A stretch of 59,500 bases of DNA from JAVJUS01 sp040220455 (GTDB taxonomy: Bacteria; Pseudomonadota; Alphaproteobacteria; DSM-16000; Inquilinaceae): contig JAVJUS010000065.1 in NCBI GenBank assembly GCA_040220455.1, forward strand, positions 1-59,500, written 5' to 3'. Positions 9,436-18,724 of the stretch are shown piece after piece; position 1 is the stretch's first letter; each line of letters starts with the position of its first letter. The translations under genes and the position numbers were made by a program. A model generated the notes under the pieces. It searched no databases. It was not told where the DNA came from and saw only the letters and a list, made by a program, of their open reading frames with translations.

Positions 9436-11412
9436 TCAGCCGCGCGCCGTCAGGCAGGCCAGGCCGTAGGGCTCCAGCACCACGCCCAGGGGGCCGAAGG
9501 CGCGGGTCGGCCCGGCGAATCCCGCGATGTCGGGCCAGGGCGGCCGGCCGAGCAGGGCGGCGAGGCCGGCGTCCGGCACCGCCTGGTCGCGCTCGGAGAA
9601 ATTGGCCAGCACGACGACCGGCGGGTCGTCGCCGTCATGGCCGCGCCGCACGAAGCCGAAGACCTGCGGGTTGTCGAGCGGCAGGATCTCGGTGTCGAGC
9701 CCGCCGAAGGCCGGCGTCGCCTTGCGCATGGCGATCAGGGCCGAGAGCGCGCGCCAGACCCGGCCGGCGGGGCTGTCCGGATCGGCGCGCGCGGCCTCCT
9801 GCTCGGCCGGACGCGCCGGCGGACGATGGGCCCAGCGGTTGTCGTGGGCGCGGGCCGGGTCGTGCTCGTAGGAATAGTCGTTCTCGGCCGCGACCTCGTC
9901 GCCCAGATAGATCACCGGCAGGCCGCCGATGGTCAGGATCAGGCCGTGCAGCAGCACGATGCGCCAAATCGCCAGGTCCACGCCCTCGGCGTCGCCGGCC
10001 AGGCGCGCGCGCTCCAGCCCGCACAGGCTGGCGGTCGTGCCGGAGATGCGGCAGTCGCCGGTGCGCGGGTTCTCCTGGAAGGGAAGCCCGCCGGCGAAGC
10101 TGCCCGGAAAGCGGCCGGTGTAGAAGGCGTTGAGGAAGCGGCGATGGGCGCCCGGGTCGATCGCCCACGCCGCCGCGTCCTCGTCGGCGAAGCCCCAGCC
10201 GATGTCGTCATGGCCCCGGGCATAGGAGACCCAGCCCGCGCCGTCGGGCAGGGCGAAGCGCTTGGCCAGCGCGTGGCGCATCAGCCGGGTGTCGCGGCTG
10301 GCCAGCGCCTCCCACAGATGGACCATGAACAGCGGATGGTAGCTGAGCTCGGCCTCCTGCGGGCCGACATAGCTCTTCACGTCGTCGGGATGGACGATCG
10401 CCTCGGACTTGAAGGTCAGCCCCGGCGCGGCCAGCCGGACCACCGCGTTGAAGGCCCGGATGATCCGGTGGGTGCCGGGCAGGTTCTCGCACGGCGTGCC
10501 TGGCTCCTTCCAGATGAAGGGCACGGCGTCCAGGCGCAGCACCTCCGCACCGCTGTTGGCCAGGAACAGCATCTCCTCCGCCATCCGCCGGAAGAGAGCC
10601 GGGTTGCCGAAGTTCAGGTCCCACTGGAAGGTGTAGAAGGTCGTCCACACCCAGGCGCCCAGCGCCGGCGACCAGGTGAAGTGCTCCGGCCCGCGGTCGG
10701 GGAAGATCTCCCGCAGGGTGGGTTCGTAGGCGTCGGGCAGGGTGCGGTCGGGGAAGACGCGATAGCATTCCCGGCTCTCCGCGTCCCCGGCGATGGCGGC
10801 GCGCGCCCAGTCGTGGTCGTCGGCCGTGTGGTTGATGACCATGTCCAGGCACAGCCGGATGCCGGCGGCGCGCAGGTCGTCGGCCAGGGCCTCCAGCTCC
10901 GCCATGGTGCCGATGCGCGGCTCGACCGCGCGATAGCTCGACACCGCGTAGCCGCCGTCGTTCTCGCCCGCGCGCATCTTGAGCAGCGGCATCAGGTGGA
11001 GATAGGTGACGCCCAGGCTCCGCAGATAGTCGATGCGCCCGCGCAGCCCCTTCAGGTCGCCGGCCCAGAGATCGACGTAGCAGACGGCGCCGACCTCGCC
11101 ATGGTCGAGGAACCAGGGCCGGCCGGCGAGCGCGGCGGCCTCGGCGACGGCGTCCCGGCTTTCCAGGGCCGCCGGCCGCTCGGCCCAGGCCGCCCCGGCG
11201 GCGGCGAGGATGCGCTCCAGGTGCCAGAAGAAGTCGTAGCGCCCGCCGTAGAGCCGGTGCAGTTCGGCGAACAGGCGCGGGAATTCCCGCTCCAGCCGGG
11301 CGCGGAAGGCCTGCCAGCGCGGCCTCGTGCCGGCGAACTCCGCCTCCAGCCGCGGGATCAGGCGATCGAGCGAGCGCGCGGCTTCGCGCGGCAGGTCGGC
11401 ATCGTCGAGCAT
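9436..11412 (-). CDS. ams: Amylosucrase (GH13 alpha-glucan synthase)
   Basis: Amylosucrase uses sucrose to build alpha-1,4-glucan with release of fructose. The 658-residue product has the family length (about 640). It has the helical N-terminal domain (residues 1-90), then the GH13 barrel: DMVINHTADDHDW (conserved region I), EVLRLDAVPFIWK containing the nucleophile Asp, FKSEAIVHPDDV containing the acid/base Glu, and YARGHDDIGW containing the third Asp. GDEVAAENDYSY and the C-terminal beta domain follow. The ATG at 11412 is chosen because upstream in-frame sequence, although open, is Arg-rich and overlaps the next gene. It is alone between gdhB (convergent) and the dCTP deaminase gene. No sucrose importer or hydrolase is nearby, so its metabolic partner is not in this window. 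Confidence 0.93.
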   Translation of the reverse strand: MLDDADLPREAARSLDRLIPRLEAEFAGTRPRWQAFRARLEREFPRLFAELHRLYGGRYDFFWHLERILAAAGAAWAERPAALESRDAVAEAAALAGRPWFLDHGEVGAVCYVDLWAGDLKGLRGRIDYLRSLGVTYLHLMPLLKMRAGENDGGYAVSSYRAVEPRIGTMAELEALADDLRAAGIRLCLDMVINHTADDHDWARAAIAGDAESRECYRVFPDRTLPDAYEPTLREIFPDRGPEHFTWSPALGAWVWTTFYTFQWDLNFGNPALFRRMAEEMLFLANSGAEVLRLDAVPFIWKEPGTPCENLPGTHRIIRAFNAVVRLAAPGLTFKSEAIVHPDDVKSYVGPQEAELSYHPLFMVHLWEALASRDTRLMRHALAKRFALPDGAGWVSYARGHDDIGWGFADEDAAAWAIDPGAHRRFLNAFYTGRFPGSFAGGLPFQENPRTGDCRISGTTASLCGLERARLAGDAEGVDLAIWRIVLLHGLILTIGGLPVIYLGDEVAAENDYSYEHDPARAHDNRWAHRPPARPAEQEAARADPDSPAGRVWRALSALIAMRKATPAFGGLDTEILPLDNPQVFGFVRRGHDGDDPPVVVLANFSERDQAVPDAGLAALLGRPPWPDIAGFAGPTRAFGPLGVVLEPYGLACLTARG

Positions 11413-11519
11413 CGGCGGCGTCCGGCCTCGCCAAGGGGGAAAGAGGGCTCCGGCCAACGGCCCCGACCGCCGACCGACGCCCCGCCATAGCGCAGCCCGG
11501 GGCATGGCGGCAAGCGGGG

Positions 11520-13148
11520 TCAGGAGGCGGGGGCTGGAAGGTCGGGCAGCAGGTCGGCCGCGATCAGCGATTCGTAAAACTTCGCGACGACGGCATCCTC
11601 GATGTGTACGTGCGTCGGGTAGAGGATTTCGAGCCGCGGTTTCGCCTGGACCGGGTGCCAGCTTTCGATGTCGCCGTCGGCCGTCTTGCGCTTGCCACGA
11701 GCGAAAAGCCGCTCGAACAGGGGCGGCGCGACCCCGATGAAGGCCTCGAAGACGACCCGGCCGGCGGGATCGCCCTCCCGGCCCGCCTCCACGATCGCGT
11801 CGCCGTGGAGTTCGAAAGCGAGGCTCTTCGGGTACGGTTCCAGATAGATCACGCGACGGATGCCGGCGGCGACGATGTGCCGGGCGCACATGTGGCAGGG
11901 AAAGGTCGTGCAATAAAGCGTCGCCCCGGCAACGGCCCTTCCGGCGCGCGCGGCCTCCGCCAGGGCGTTCATCTCCGCGTGAACGACCCGACCGAATTCG
12001 AGGAGATCGGTCACATGGGCACCGGCCAACGGCCCGCCGGCCGCGTCTTCCCGCGCCTTCGCCGTGACGGCCACGACCAGGTCCGCCGGCCGCTCGATCG
12101 CGCTGCTCGTCCTGTCATCGGCGAGCCACTTCGCATGGCCCAACCGCTCGAGAGCATCCCCGAGGATCGCTTGCTTCTGCTTCACGCTCGGATCGTAACC
12201 CAGCCGGAAATCGCGTGAATCCGAAGGATCGCCTTCCCAATAGCAGCCGCCACCGGGCTTGGGGACATCGTTGCAGCCGACGCCGAGGATTGCGTCGTCA
12301 TCGCCCACGATGACCGCGCCGACCTGGCGGGACAGATCGGCCGATCTGAGGGCGACCTGTCGGGCGAGATTCAGGAAGTATTCCGCCCGCGTCGGGGTGG
12401 TGAACGGCTTGTCGAAGAACGCATCGAAGACCCGCCCCAGTTGGGACTCCGCCGCCTCCGGCGTCCCGGCATCCACGATCGCATCCGCCAGATGGTAGGT
12501 CTCGCTCAGGCGCTGTCCGAACGGCGACGCGCTCTCGTCCTGGTCCCTGTCGATGAGCTTGCGCGCCGCCTGGTCGTCCTCGCCCTCGTGTCGACGGCCG
12601 CAGTCCTGGGCGTTCCTCTCGGCCAGCCGCCGTTCGCGGTCCCGGCGAGGCTCATGGGCGCCGATCAGAACGAAAGCGTCGCCGTAGACCAGCCGCAGCG
12701 TCTCGACCTCCTCGGGCCGCTTGAGCTGGCGGACGACGTAGGCCGTGCGTGGGCGGGGAGCCTTGCTGCCATCGAAGTCGACGCCGGATCCTTCCGACAG
12801 GCTCTCCGGGTTCAAGGACTCACGCTCCCTGCGGATCGCCATGACGCCGAGACAGGCCATCGCGTCCGCGTGCCGGGTTCGACGCCGAAGCTCGTTGCCG
12901 GCATCCATCTTGGCCCTGATCTGATCGAGGCGCCTGGTTTCCTCCGACAGGGACTCCAGCGACAGGGTCGCCAATTCGTCGGTCAGCTTCACGGGGATCG
13001 CCTCATAGGGATACCGCGCGAGAACGGCGGCCAGCGCCTCCTCGACCCTGTCGAGTTCGGCACCGACCGGCGCCACCAGACCGACCACGAGTTCCGGCGT
13101 GGGAAGCCCCTCGAGACCCGCGCCGACCGGCTTGCCGGATGCCGCCAT
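11520..13148 (-). CDS. Anti-phage dCTP deaminase
   Basis: The 542-residue protein has the architecture of the phage-defence dCTP deaminases, which deplete the dCTP pool when phage infection is sensed. The N-terminal half begins with a P-loop-like segment (GLVAPVGAELD, residues 23-33) that lacks a classical GKS/T, followed by a charged linker. The C-terminal half (residues about 250-500) is a cytidine/deoxycytidylate deaminase fold: RSADLSRQVGAVIV, then the zinc motif HAE at 390-392 and PCHMC with Cys418 and Cys421. The long N-terminal part separates it from housekeeping ComEB-type dCMP deaminases. It is lower in GC than its neighbours and stands alone on its strand, divergent from a small ORF at 13404. 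Defence role is by family knowledge, not shown here. Confidence 0.88.
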   Translation of the reverse strand: MAASGKPVGAGLEGLPTPELVVGLVAPVGAELDRVEEALAAVLARYPYEAIPVKLTDELATLSLESLSEETRRLDQIRAKMDAGNELRRRTRHADAMACLGVMAIRRERESLNPESLSEGSGVDFDGSKAPRPRTAYVVRQLKRPEEVETLRLVYGDAFVLIGAHEPRRDRERRLAERNAQDCGRRHEGEDDQAARKLIDRDQDESASPFGQRLSETYHLADAIVDAGTPEAAESQLGRVFDAFFDKPFTTPTRAEYFLNLARQVALRSADLSRQVGAVIVGDDDAILGVGCNDVPKPGGGCYWEGDPSDSRDFRLGYDPSVKQKQAILGDALERLGHAKWLADDRTSSAIERPADLVVAVTAKAREDAAGGPLAGAHVTDLLEFGRVVHAEMNALAEAARAGRAVAGATLYCTTFPCHMCARHIVAAGIRRVIYLEPYPKSLAFELHGDAIVEAGREGDPAGRVVFEAFIGVAPPLFERLFARGKRKTADGDIESWHPVQAKPRLEILYPTHVHIEDAVVAKFYESLIAADLLPDLPAPAS

Positions 13149-13403
13149 GACAAGGACACCTCGATTCAGTTTTGCTATCGGCGCGCACGCGGCCGGTCGC
13201 TTTTCAGCCGAGCCAACGAGCTGACACCATTATTGCGCGTACGGTCGCATTAACGCGACGGGGCACGGGGCGCAATCGGAAAGCGCGGAACGGAAAAAAT
13301 CCGTTTGGTGCCGGAATCCGGTCAAGGCACTATCAGAAAATCTGATCGGCACACAGGATCGCTAACCGGTCCGGCCGTCCGGAAGTTCCATGGGGAGTGC
13401 GGC

Positions 13404-13598
13404 GTGAGCGACAGCCAGAAGCGCGCGGATTGGATTCATCATCAGGGTCGCATCGCCGTCGAGGCGATGGCGAAGCAACCCCCGGGCATCAAGCGATATC
13501 TGGAGGAGAATCGCCAGGAAGCCGAGCGGCTGCGGGAGCGTAGCGGCCCGACCGGGCCCCGACTCGCCACCTCCACGATCAGGGACCCCTCGCGCTGA
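13404..13598 (+). CDS. Small charged protein divergent from the dCTP deaminase gene (tentative)
   Basis: A 64-residue reading frame starts at GTG 13404, seven bases after a GGGGAG ribosome-binding site. The product is helical and highly charged (for example KRYLEENRQEAERLRERSG) with no membrane segment or known motif. It sits in the roughly 500-base gap between the deaminase start and the end of the adenylate cyclase gene, divergent from the deaminase. The preceding 250 bases are clearly less GC-rich than the surroundings and could hold promoters for both directions. It could be a chance ORF; the good ribosome-binding site and amphipathic sequence are the only support. No function is proposed. 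Confidence 0.45.
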   Translation: MSDSQKRADWIHHQGRIAVEAMAKQPPGIKRYLEENRQEAERLRERSGPTGPRLATSTIRDPSR

Positions 13599-13646
13599 AG
13601 CGACCGTCCCGGCCGGCCGGCGCAAGAAGGGTCGTACACCGATAAC

Positions 13647-15581
13647 CTACCCCCTCAGCCGCCACACCGTCACGGCTTCGGTCCGGCCCGCCAGCGCATG
13701 CGCGCCGGCCGGCTCGGGGCGGGGGGTGAAGTCGGTGGGCAGGCGGTCGGCGACGGCGGCGGAGATCAGGATGACCGCCGCCTCGTCGTCCCGGGCGACC
13801 GCCTTGCCGAGCTGTTCCAGGCGCTGGCCCGTGTTCACCGCGTCGCCGACGATGGTGTAGTCGACCCGGCTCGGCGCGCCGATATTGCCGACGACCATCG
13901 GCCCGGAATGGATGCCGATGCGCAGGTCCGGCACCCAGTTCGCCGCAGAGTCCACACGAGCCGCGGGGCCCACGCCCGCCGCACGATCCACGCCCGCCGC
14001 GCGATCCTCTGCCAGCGCGCGGGCGATCGCCAGCGCCGCGCGGCAGGCGCGCTCGGCGTGATCCCCCGCCGGCTCCGGCGCGCCCCAGAACGCCATCAGC
14101 CCGTCGCCCAGATACTTGTCGATCGTCCCGCCCTCGGCCTCGATGCAGGCGGCGAGCCGGCCGAAATGGGCGTTGAGCAGCGCCGCCGTCCCGCCCGCCG
14201 ACAGGCGCTCGGCGCGCGGCGTGAAGCCGGCAATGTCGGTGAACAGCACCGTCATCTCCCGCTCCTCCGACGCGATGGCGTCCCGGGCGGCCTCCCGCCC
14301 CGGCGCCGGGCCCGCCGCGCCGGCGCCGGTCTGCGCCATCAGGCGCCGCACCAGGGTGCGCGGGACATAGGTCTCGAACCAGGCGAGGCCCGCCAGCATG
14401 TGGTTGAACGCCCGGGCCTGGCGGTCGAGCTCGGAAAACCGGCTGCGCGGCAGCGGCTCGGTCCGCGCGAAGTCGAGCGCACCCAGTGAATCCGCGCGGT
14501 CGGCCAGCCGCCGGATCGGCCGGGCGATGCGCCGGCCGACGAGGACGCCGATCGCCACGGCGACGATCAGCAGGACGCCGCCGACCACCGCCGCGCGCAC
14601 CAGGCGCTGCACCTCCGCGCCCACCACGTCGGTCGATGCGTGCAGACCCAGCGTTACTCTGAGCCCCGCGCCCGTGTCCCAGGCCTTGGTCAGAACGATG
14701 TGCTCGCCGTCCGGACGATCGACCAGCCGGCCGTCGACGCCCGGGAAGGTGATCGCCGGCGTCTCGCTGTCGCCGGCTGCCCAGGCAGCGAGCACCGGGT
14801 CGCCGACATCGCCCGGCGCGGGAAGGGGTTGGTCGACCGACAGGCCGTCGACCCCGTCGACCATCGCCGGATGGGCGATCAGCCGGCCCGCGCCGTCGAG
14901 CACGAAGGGCGTCCAGTCCGCCAGGTCCGCGCCGAGGCGGGACAGGAAGGCGGACAGATCGCCGACGGTGACCAGCCCGATCAGCGCGCCGACATACCGG
15001 CCGTCCTCGACGATCGGATGGCGCCGCGTGAAGCCGCTGCGGCCGAGCGCCGGAATATAGACCGGATCCGCCCAGACCGGCCCCTCGAGCGTGCGCAATT
15101 CGGCGAGCACGGCCCGGGTCTGCCCCGTCTCGTCGCCCTCGCCGGGCTCGACCACGAGGCCGCCTCCCTCGGCCCGGCGCGCGACGCCGAACCGCTTCCC
15201 CTCGGCCGGCCACCAGGCGATCCCGTGGAGCTGGGGCACCGTCGCCAGCGCGTCGGCGAAGGCCGACTCCAGGGCCGACTCGTCGCCCGGATCGAGCGTC
15301 CCACGCCGAATCGAGGAGGCCATATAGGCGATCTGCTCGGCCGGCGGGCGACGCTGGTCGTCGAGCCGGGTCGCCATCAGGGTCATCGACAGATCGACCT
15401 TGTCGCCCAGCAGCGCGACCGTGTTGCGCTCCCCGGCGCCCAGCGCGACCACGAGCACGGCTGCCACGGCGACGGCGACCAGGGCGCCGATCGCGCCGCC
15501 GAGAACGGCGGCGACGGAGACCGTCCGCCGGCCGGGCATCGCCCCGTCGGCCGACGGTCGGGCGCGATCCACGCCGGCCAC
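13647..15581 (-). CDS. Membrane-bound adenylate/guanylate cyclase with periplasmic sensor and HAMP domain
   Basis: A 644-residue class III nucleotide cyclase. The order is: cytoplasmic tail, TM1 (residues about 21-48), a periplasmic Cache-like sensor (about 50-325, with GFTRRHPIVEDGRYVGALIGLV typical of such sensors), TM2 (about 328-347), HAMP (about 348-400), and the cyclase domain (about 438-640). Metal-binding Asp449 lies in VLFTDIAGFTP and Asp493 in YLGDGLMAFWG; VDYTIVGDAVNTGQRLE holds the transition-state Asn/Arg region. An unusual insert with RAAGV-type repeats (about 522-545) falls inside the cyclase domain. It would make cAMP in response to an external small ligand. It is 15 bases downstream of the HIT gene on the same strand, so it may be the last gene of the his operon transcript. 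An ATG 42 bases further in is an alternative start. Confidence 0.9.
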   Translation of the reverse strand: MAGVDRARPSADGAMPGRRTVSVAAVLGGAIGALVAVAVAAVLVVALGAGERNTVALLGDKVDLSMTLMATRLDDQRRPPAEQIAYMASSIRRGTLDPGDESALESAFADALATVPQLHGIAWWPAEGKRFGVARRAEGGGLVVEPGEGDETGQTRAVLAELRTLEGPVWADPVYIPALGRSGFTRRHPIVEDGRYVGALIGLVTVGDLSAFLSRLGADLADWTPFVLDGAGRLIAHPAMVDGVDGLSVDQPLPAPGDVGDPVLAAWAAGDSETPAITFPGVDGRLVDRPDGEHIVLTKAWDTGAGLRVTLGLHASTDVVGAEVQRLVRAAVVGGVLLIVAVAIGVLVGRRIARPIRRLADRADSLGALDFARTEPLPRSRFSELDRQARAFNHMLAGLAWFETYVPRTLVRRLMAQTGAGAAGPAPGREAARDAIASEEREMTVLFTDIAGFTPRAERLSAGGTAALLNAHFGRLAACIEAEGGTIDKYLGDGLMAFWGAPEPAGDHAERACRAALAIARALAEDRAAGVDRAAGVGPAARVDSAANWVPDLRIGIHSGPMVVGNIGAPSRVDYTIVGDAVNTGQRLEQLGKAVARDDEAAVILISAAVADRLPTDFTPRPEPAGAHALAGRTEAVTVWRLRG

Positions 15582-15596
15582 CGCCGCCCGCCCGGA

Positions 15597-15959
15597 TCAG
15601 TCCCGCGGCAGCATATGGCCGAGCTGCTCGCCGCCGAAGATGTGGATGTGCAGGTGCGGAACCTCCTGCCGGCCGTGGCGGCCCACATTGGCGAGGATGC
15701 GATAGCCGTCCTCGGCCACGCCCCGCTCGCGCGCGATCCGGCCGACGGCGCGGAACAGCGCCGCGATCTCCGCGTCCGATGCGCCCTCGGAGAAGTCGTC
15801 GACGCTCTCGTACGCCCCCTTCGGAATGACCAGCACATGGGTCGCCGACTGGGGATTGATGTCGTTGAAGGCCAGGATGTGGTCGTCCTCGTAGACTTTG
15901 TCGCAGGGAATCTCGCCGCGCAGGATCTTGGCGAACACGTTGTCCGGATCGTAGGCCAT
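15597..15959 (-). CDS. HIT family protein (HinT-like nucleotide phosphoramidase)
   Basis: The 120-residue protein is a complete HIT-domain protein. The histidine triad is in VPHLHIHIFGG near the C-terminus, with the substrate-binding FAKILRGEIPCDKVYEDD at the N-terminus and NPQSATHVLVIPKG in the middle. HinT-type enzymes hydrolyse adenosine phosphoramidates and acyl-adenylates. It lies about 70 bases after hisE in the same direction, an arrangement often seen in alphaproteobacterial his operons; whether it has any link with histidine synthesis is unknown. ATG 15959 is used; a GTG codon directly before it would add one residue. Confidence 0.93.
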   Translation of the reverse strand: MAYDPDNVFAKILRGEIPCDKVYEDDHILAFNDINPQSATHVLVIPKGAYESVDDFSEGASDAEIAALFRAVGRIARERGVAEDGYRILANVGRHGRQEVPHLHIHIFGGEQLGHMLPRD

Positions 15960-16029
15960 CACGCGTCCTCGTTCGCTCTGGCGTCAGGGGGAGGCCGCGG
16001 GCGACGGGCGCCCGGCGGCCGTCGGCGGA

Positions 16030-16454
16030 TCAGCCGCCCTTGCGGGCCTTCTTCTCGTCGAGGCCGCCGCGGCCGCGCCGAGCGTCGAGCGCCCGCCACA
16101 CCCGGTCCGGATCGACGTCGAGCGCCGCCCACAGCACGGTGAGATGGTAGAGCATGTCGGCCGACTCCTCGACCAGGGCGTCCGTCGCGGCCGCGGATTC
16201 GCTCTCGCCTCCGGCACCGCCGCGCCGCGCGGCGTCGGCGCGCACCGCCTCGATCACCGCTTCGACCGCCTCCTCGCCCAGCTTCTGGGCGATCTTCGGC
16301 GTGCCGCGGGCGAGCAGCCGGGCGGTGTAGCTCGCCTCCGGATCGCCGCCCTTGCGCGCCGCCACCATGGCGTGGAGCCGGTCGAGCGCGTGGACGAGCG
16401 CCTCGTCGTCGACCGCCCCGGAGGCGGCATCGGGAGACGCGTCGGTCCGGTCCG

Positions 16455-16458
<4 letters not shown>
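16030..16458 (-). CDS. hisE: Phosphoribosyl-ATP diphosphatase
   Basis: HisE hydrolyses phosphoribosyl-ATP to phosphoribosyl-AMP, step two of histidine synthesis. The 142-residue protein is longer than the usual 105-110 because of a 20-residue acidic N-terminus and an Ala/Gly/Ser insert (residues about 75-90). Family motifs are clear: SYTARLLARGTPKIAQKLGEEAVE with the acidic metal ligands, and EESADMLYHLTVLW. The start overlaps the hisF stop by four bases (ATGA at 16455-16458), indicating translational coupling. Confidence 0.95.
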
Positions 16459-17219
<761 letters not shown>

Positions 17220-17222
17220 GGC

Positions 17223-18011
17223 TCAGTCGCCCTGGCCGCCGCCCTGTCCGGTATCCCGCCGCCGCTCCTCGGCAGTCGGGGTCGCGTCGCCCTCCAGCAG
17301 CGCCAGCGCCCGCGCCGGCTCGATCCGACCGTCATAGAGCGCGCGGCCGACGATCACGCCGGCGACGCCCGACGCCTCCTCGCGCTTGAGCGCCACCAGA
17401 TCCGCCATGGACGACACACCGCCCGAGGCGATGACCGGCGTCGTCAGGGCGAAGGCGAGATCGGCCGTCGCCTCCACGTTCAGCCCGCCCATGGCGCCGT
17501 CGCGGTTGATGTCGGTGTAGACGATCGCGGCGACGCCGCAATCCTCGAACCTGAGCGCCAGGTCGAGCGCCTTGACCGTGCTGGTCTTCGCCCAGCCCTC
17601 GACCGCCACGAGCCCATCGCGGGCGTCGATGCCCACGGCGATGCGGCCCGGATAGGCGCGGCAGGCCTCCTTGACCAGGTCCGGGCGCTCGAGCGCGACC
17701 GTACCGAGCACGACCCGGGCCACACCCCGGTCGAGCCATTGGGCGATCGTCTCCATGGAGCGGATGCCGCCGCCGAGCTGGACCGGCACCTCGACCGCGT
17801 CGAGGATCGCCTCGACCGCCGGGGCGTTGACCGGTTTGCCGGCGAAGGCGCCGTTGAGATCGACCACATGGATCCACGAGAATTCCCGCTCGGCGAAGCT
17901 GCGGGCCTGATCGGCCGGGTCCAGGTTGAAGACCGTGGCCTCGCCCATGTCGCCGCGCACCAGGCGCACGCACACGCCGTCCTTAACGTCGATGGCGGGA
18001 TAGAGGATCAT
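17223..18011 (-). CDS. hisA: Phosphoribosylformimino-5-aminoimidazole carboxamide ribotide isomerase
   Basis: HisA opens the ribose ring of ProFAR to give PRFAR, the substrate of HisF/HisH. The 262-residue protein begins ILYPAIDVKDGVCVRLVRGD with the general-base Asp, carries the phosphate loops LGGGIRS and IASGGVSS, and has DINRDGAMGG with the second catalytic Asp. About 20 extra residues at the C-terminus (EERRRDTGQGGGQGD) are polar and not part of the barrel. Its start overlaps the stop of the GNAT gene by four bases. Confidence 0.98.
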   Translation of the reverse strand: MILYPAIDVKDGVCVRLVRGDMGEATVFNLDPADQARSFAEREFSWIHVVDLNGAFAGKPVNAPAVEAILDAVEVPVQLGGGIRSMETIAQWLDRGVARVVLGTVALERPDLVKEACRAYPGRIAVGIDARDGLVAVEGWAKTSTVKALDLALRFEDCGVAAIVYTDINRDGAMGGLNVEATADLAFALTTPVIASGGVSSMADLVALKREEASGVAGVIVGRALYDGRIEPARALALLEGDATPTAEERRRDTGQGGGQGD

Positions 18012-18724
18012 GTCGGCGTCGTCGCGTCCCCGTCTTCCGGACCCGAGCCCCGGGTGTCGTCGTCCCCCTCACTATCACCCAGGACCTTGTAGAAGTAATA
18101 CCCCGTAATCGCCCGGCCGCGCACCCGGGCATACATCGGGTTGCGTCCCCACAGGACGTAGCCCAGCGTCTGGTAGAGCCGGATGGCGGCGAGCTGGGTC
18201 TCGCGCACGTCGAGCTGCAGCACCTCGAAGCCGCCGGCCCGCGCCTCGGCCTCGACCGCCTCGGTGAGCAGGCGCGCCAGGCCATGGCCGCGGCCCCAGG
18301 GCGCCACGAAGGACGTGGTCAGCGTCGCCGCGAAGCCCTGCGCTTCGTTGTTGGGCGGCGGGCGGACGAGCTGGGCGGAGCCGGCGATCACCCCGTCGAG
18401 CCGGCCGACGAAGAGGCTGCGCCCCGGCACGGCCAGGACGCCGCGCCAGTAGCGCTCCATCGTCTCGCTTGGCGGCGGCGCCACCCAGCCGAAGCCGCCG
18501 CCATCCCTGATCGCCGCGTCGGCGGCGTCGCACAGGTCGTGCAGGTCGGCGCCGCGAAAACTCATCAGCCGCTCCACGGCCGCGACCGGGGCCGGCAGGT
18601 CGGCCATGCCAGGGGACCTGTCGGTCGCCGGGGCGGCCGGCCGGTCCTCGCCCTCGCTCGGATCCTGGGGCGGATCCTGGGGCGGATCCTGGGGCGTCTC
18701 GGGGGGCGTACTCACGGCCGCCAC
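18008..18724 (-). CDS. GNAT-family N-acetyltransferase inside the his operon
   Basis: The 238-residue protein carries a GNAT acetyl-CoA domain (residues about 75-215). The pyrophosphate-binding signature is FVAPWGRGHGLARLL (RGxGxA), followed by FEVLQLDVRETQLAAIRLYQTLGY, the typical beta5-alpha4 region. The substrate is unknown. The N-terminal 40 residues are low complexity with a DPPQ repeat encoded by three 12-bp units, and an ATG at 18607 would skip this and the 13-base overlap with hisH, giving 199 residues. It overlaps hisA by four bases. It may be a passenger or may act on an amino acid or a ribosomal protein; the sequence does not decide. Confidence 0.86.
   Translation of the reverse strand: MAAVSTPPETPQDPPQDPPQDPSEGEDRPAAPATDRSPGMADLPAPVAAVERLMSFRGADLHDLCDAADAAIRDGGGFGWVAPPPSETMERYWRGVLAVPGRSLFVGRLDGVIAGSAQLVRPPPNNEAQGFAATLTTSFVAPWGRGHGLARLLTEAVEAEARAGGFEVLQLDVRETQLAAIRLYQTLGYVLWGRNPMYARVRGRAITGYYFYKVLGDSEGDDDTRGSGPEDGDATTPT
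18660..18695. repeat. Three tandem 12-bp units in the GNAT gene
   Basis: The unit GGATCCTGGGGC is repeated three times without mismatch at 18660-18671, 18672-18683 and 18684-18695. On the coding strand it encodes a DPPQ repeat in the N-terminal tail of the acetyltransferase. As 12 is a multiple of three, copy-number change would keep the frame. Confidence 0.9.

Noticed and set aside
11413..11913. N-terminal extension of the amylosucrase gene to 11913
   Set aside because: The added sequence is Arg/Pro-rich, overlaps the dCTP deaminase gene and is not part of the family.
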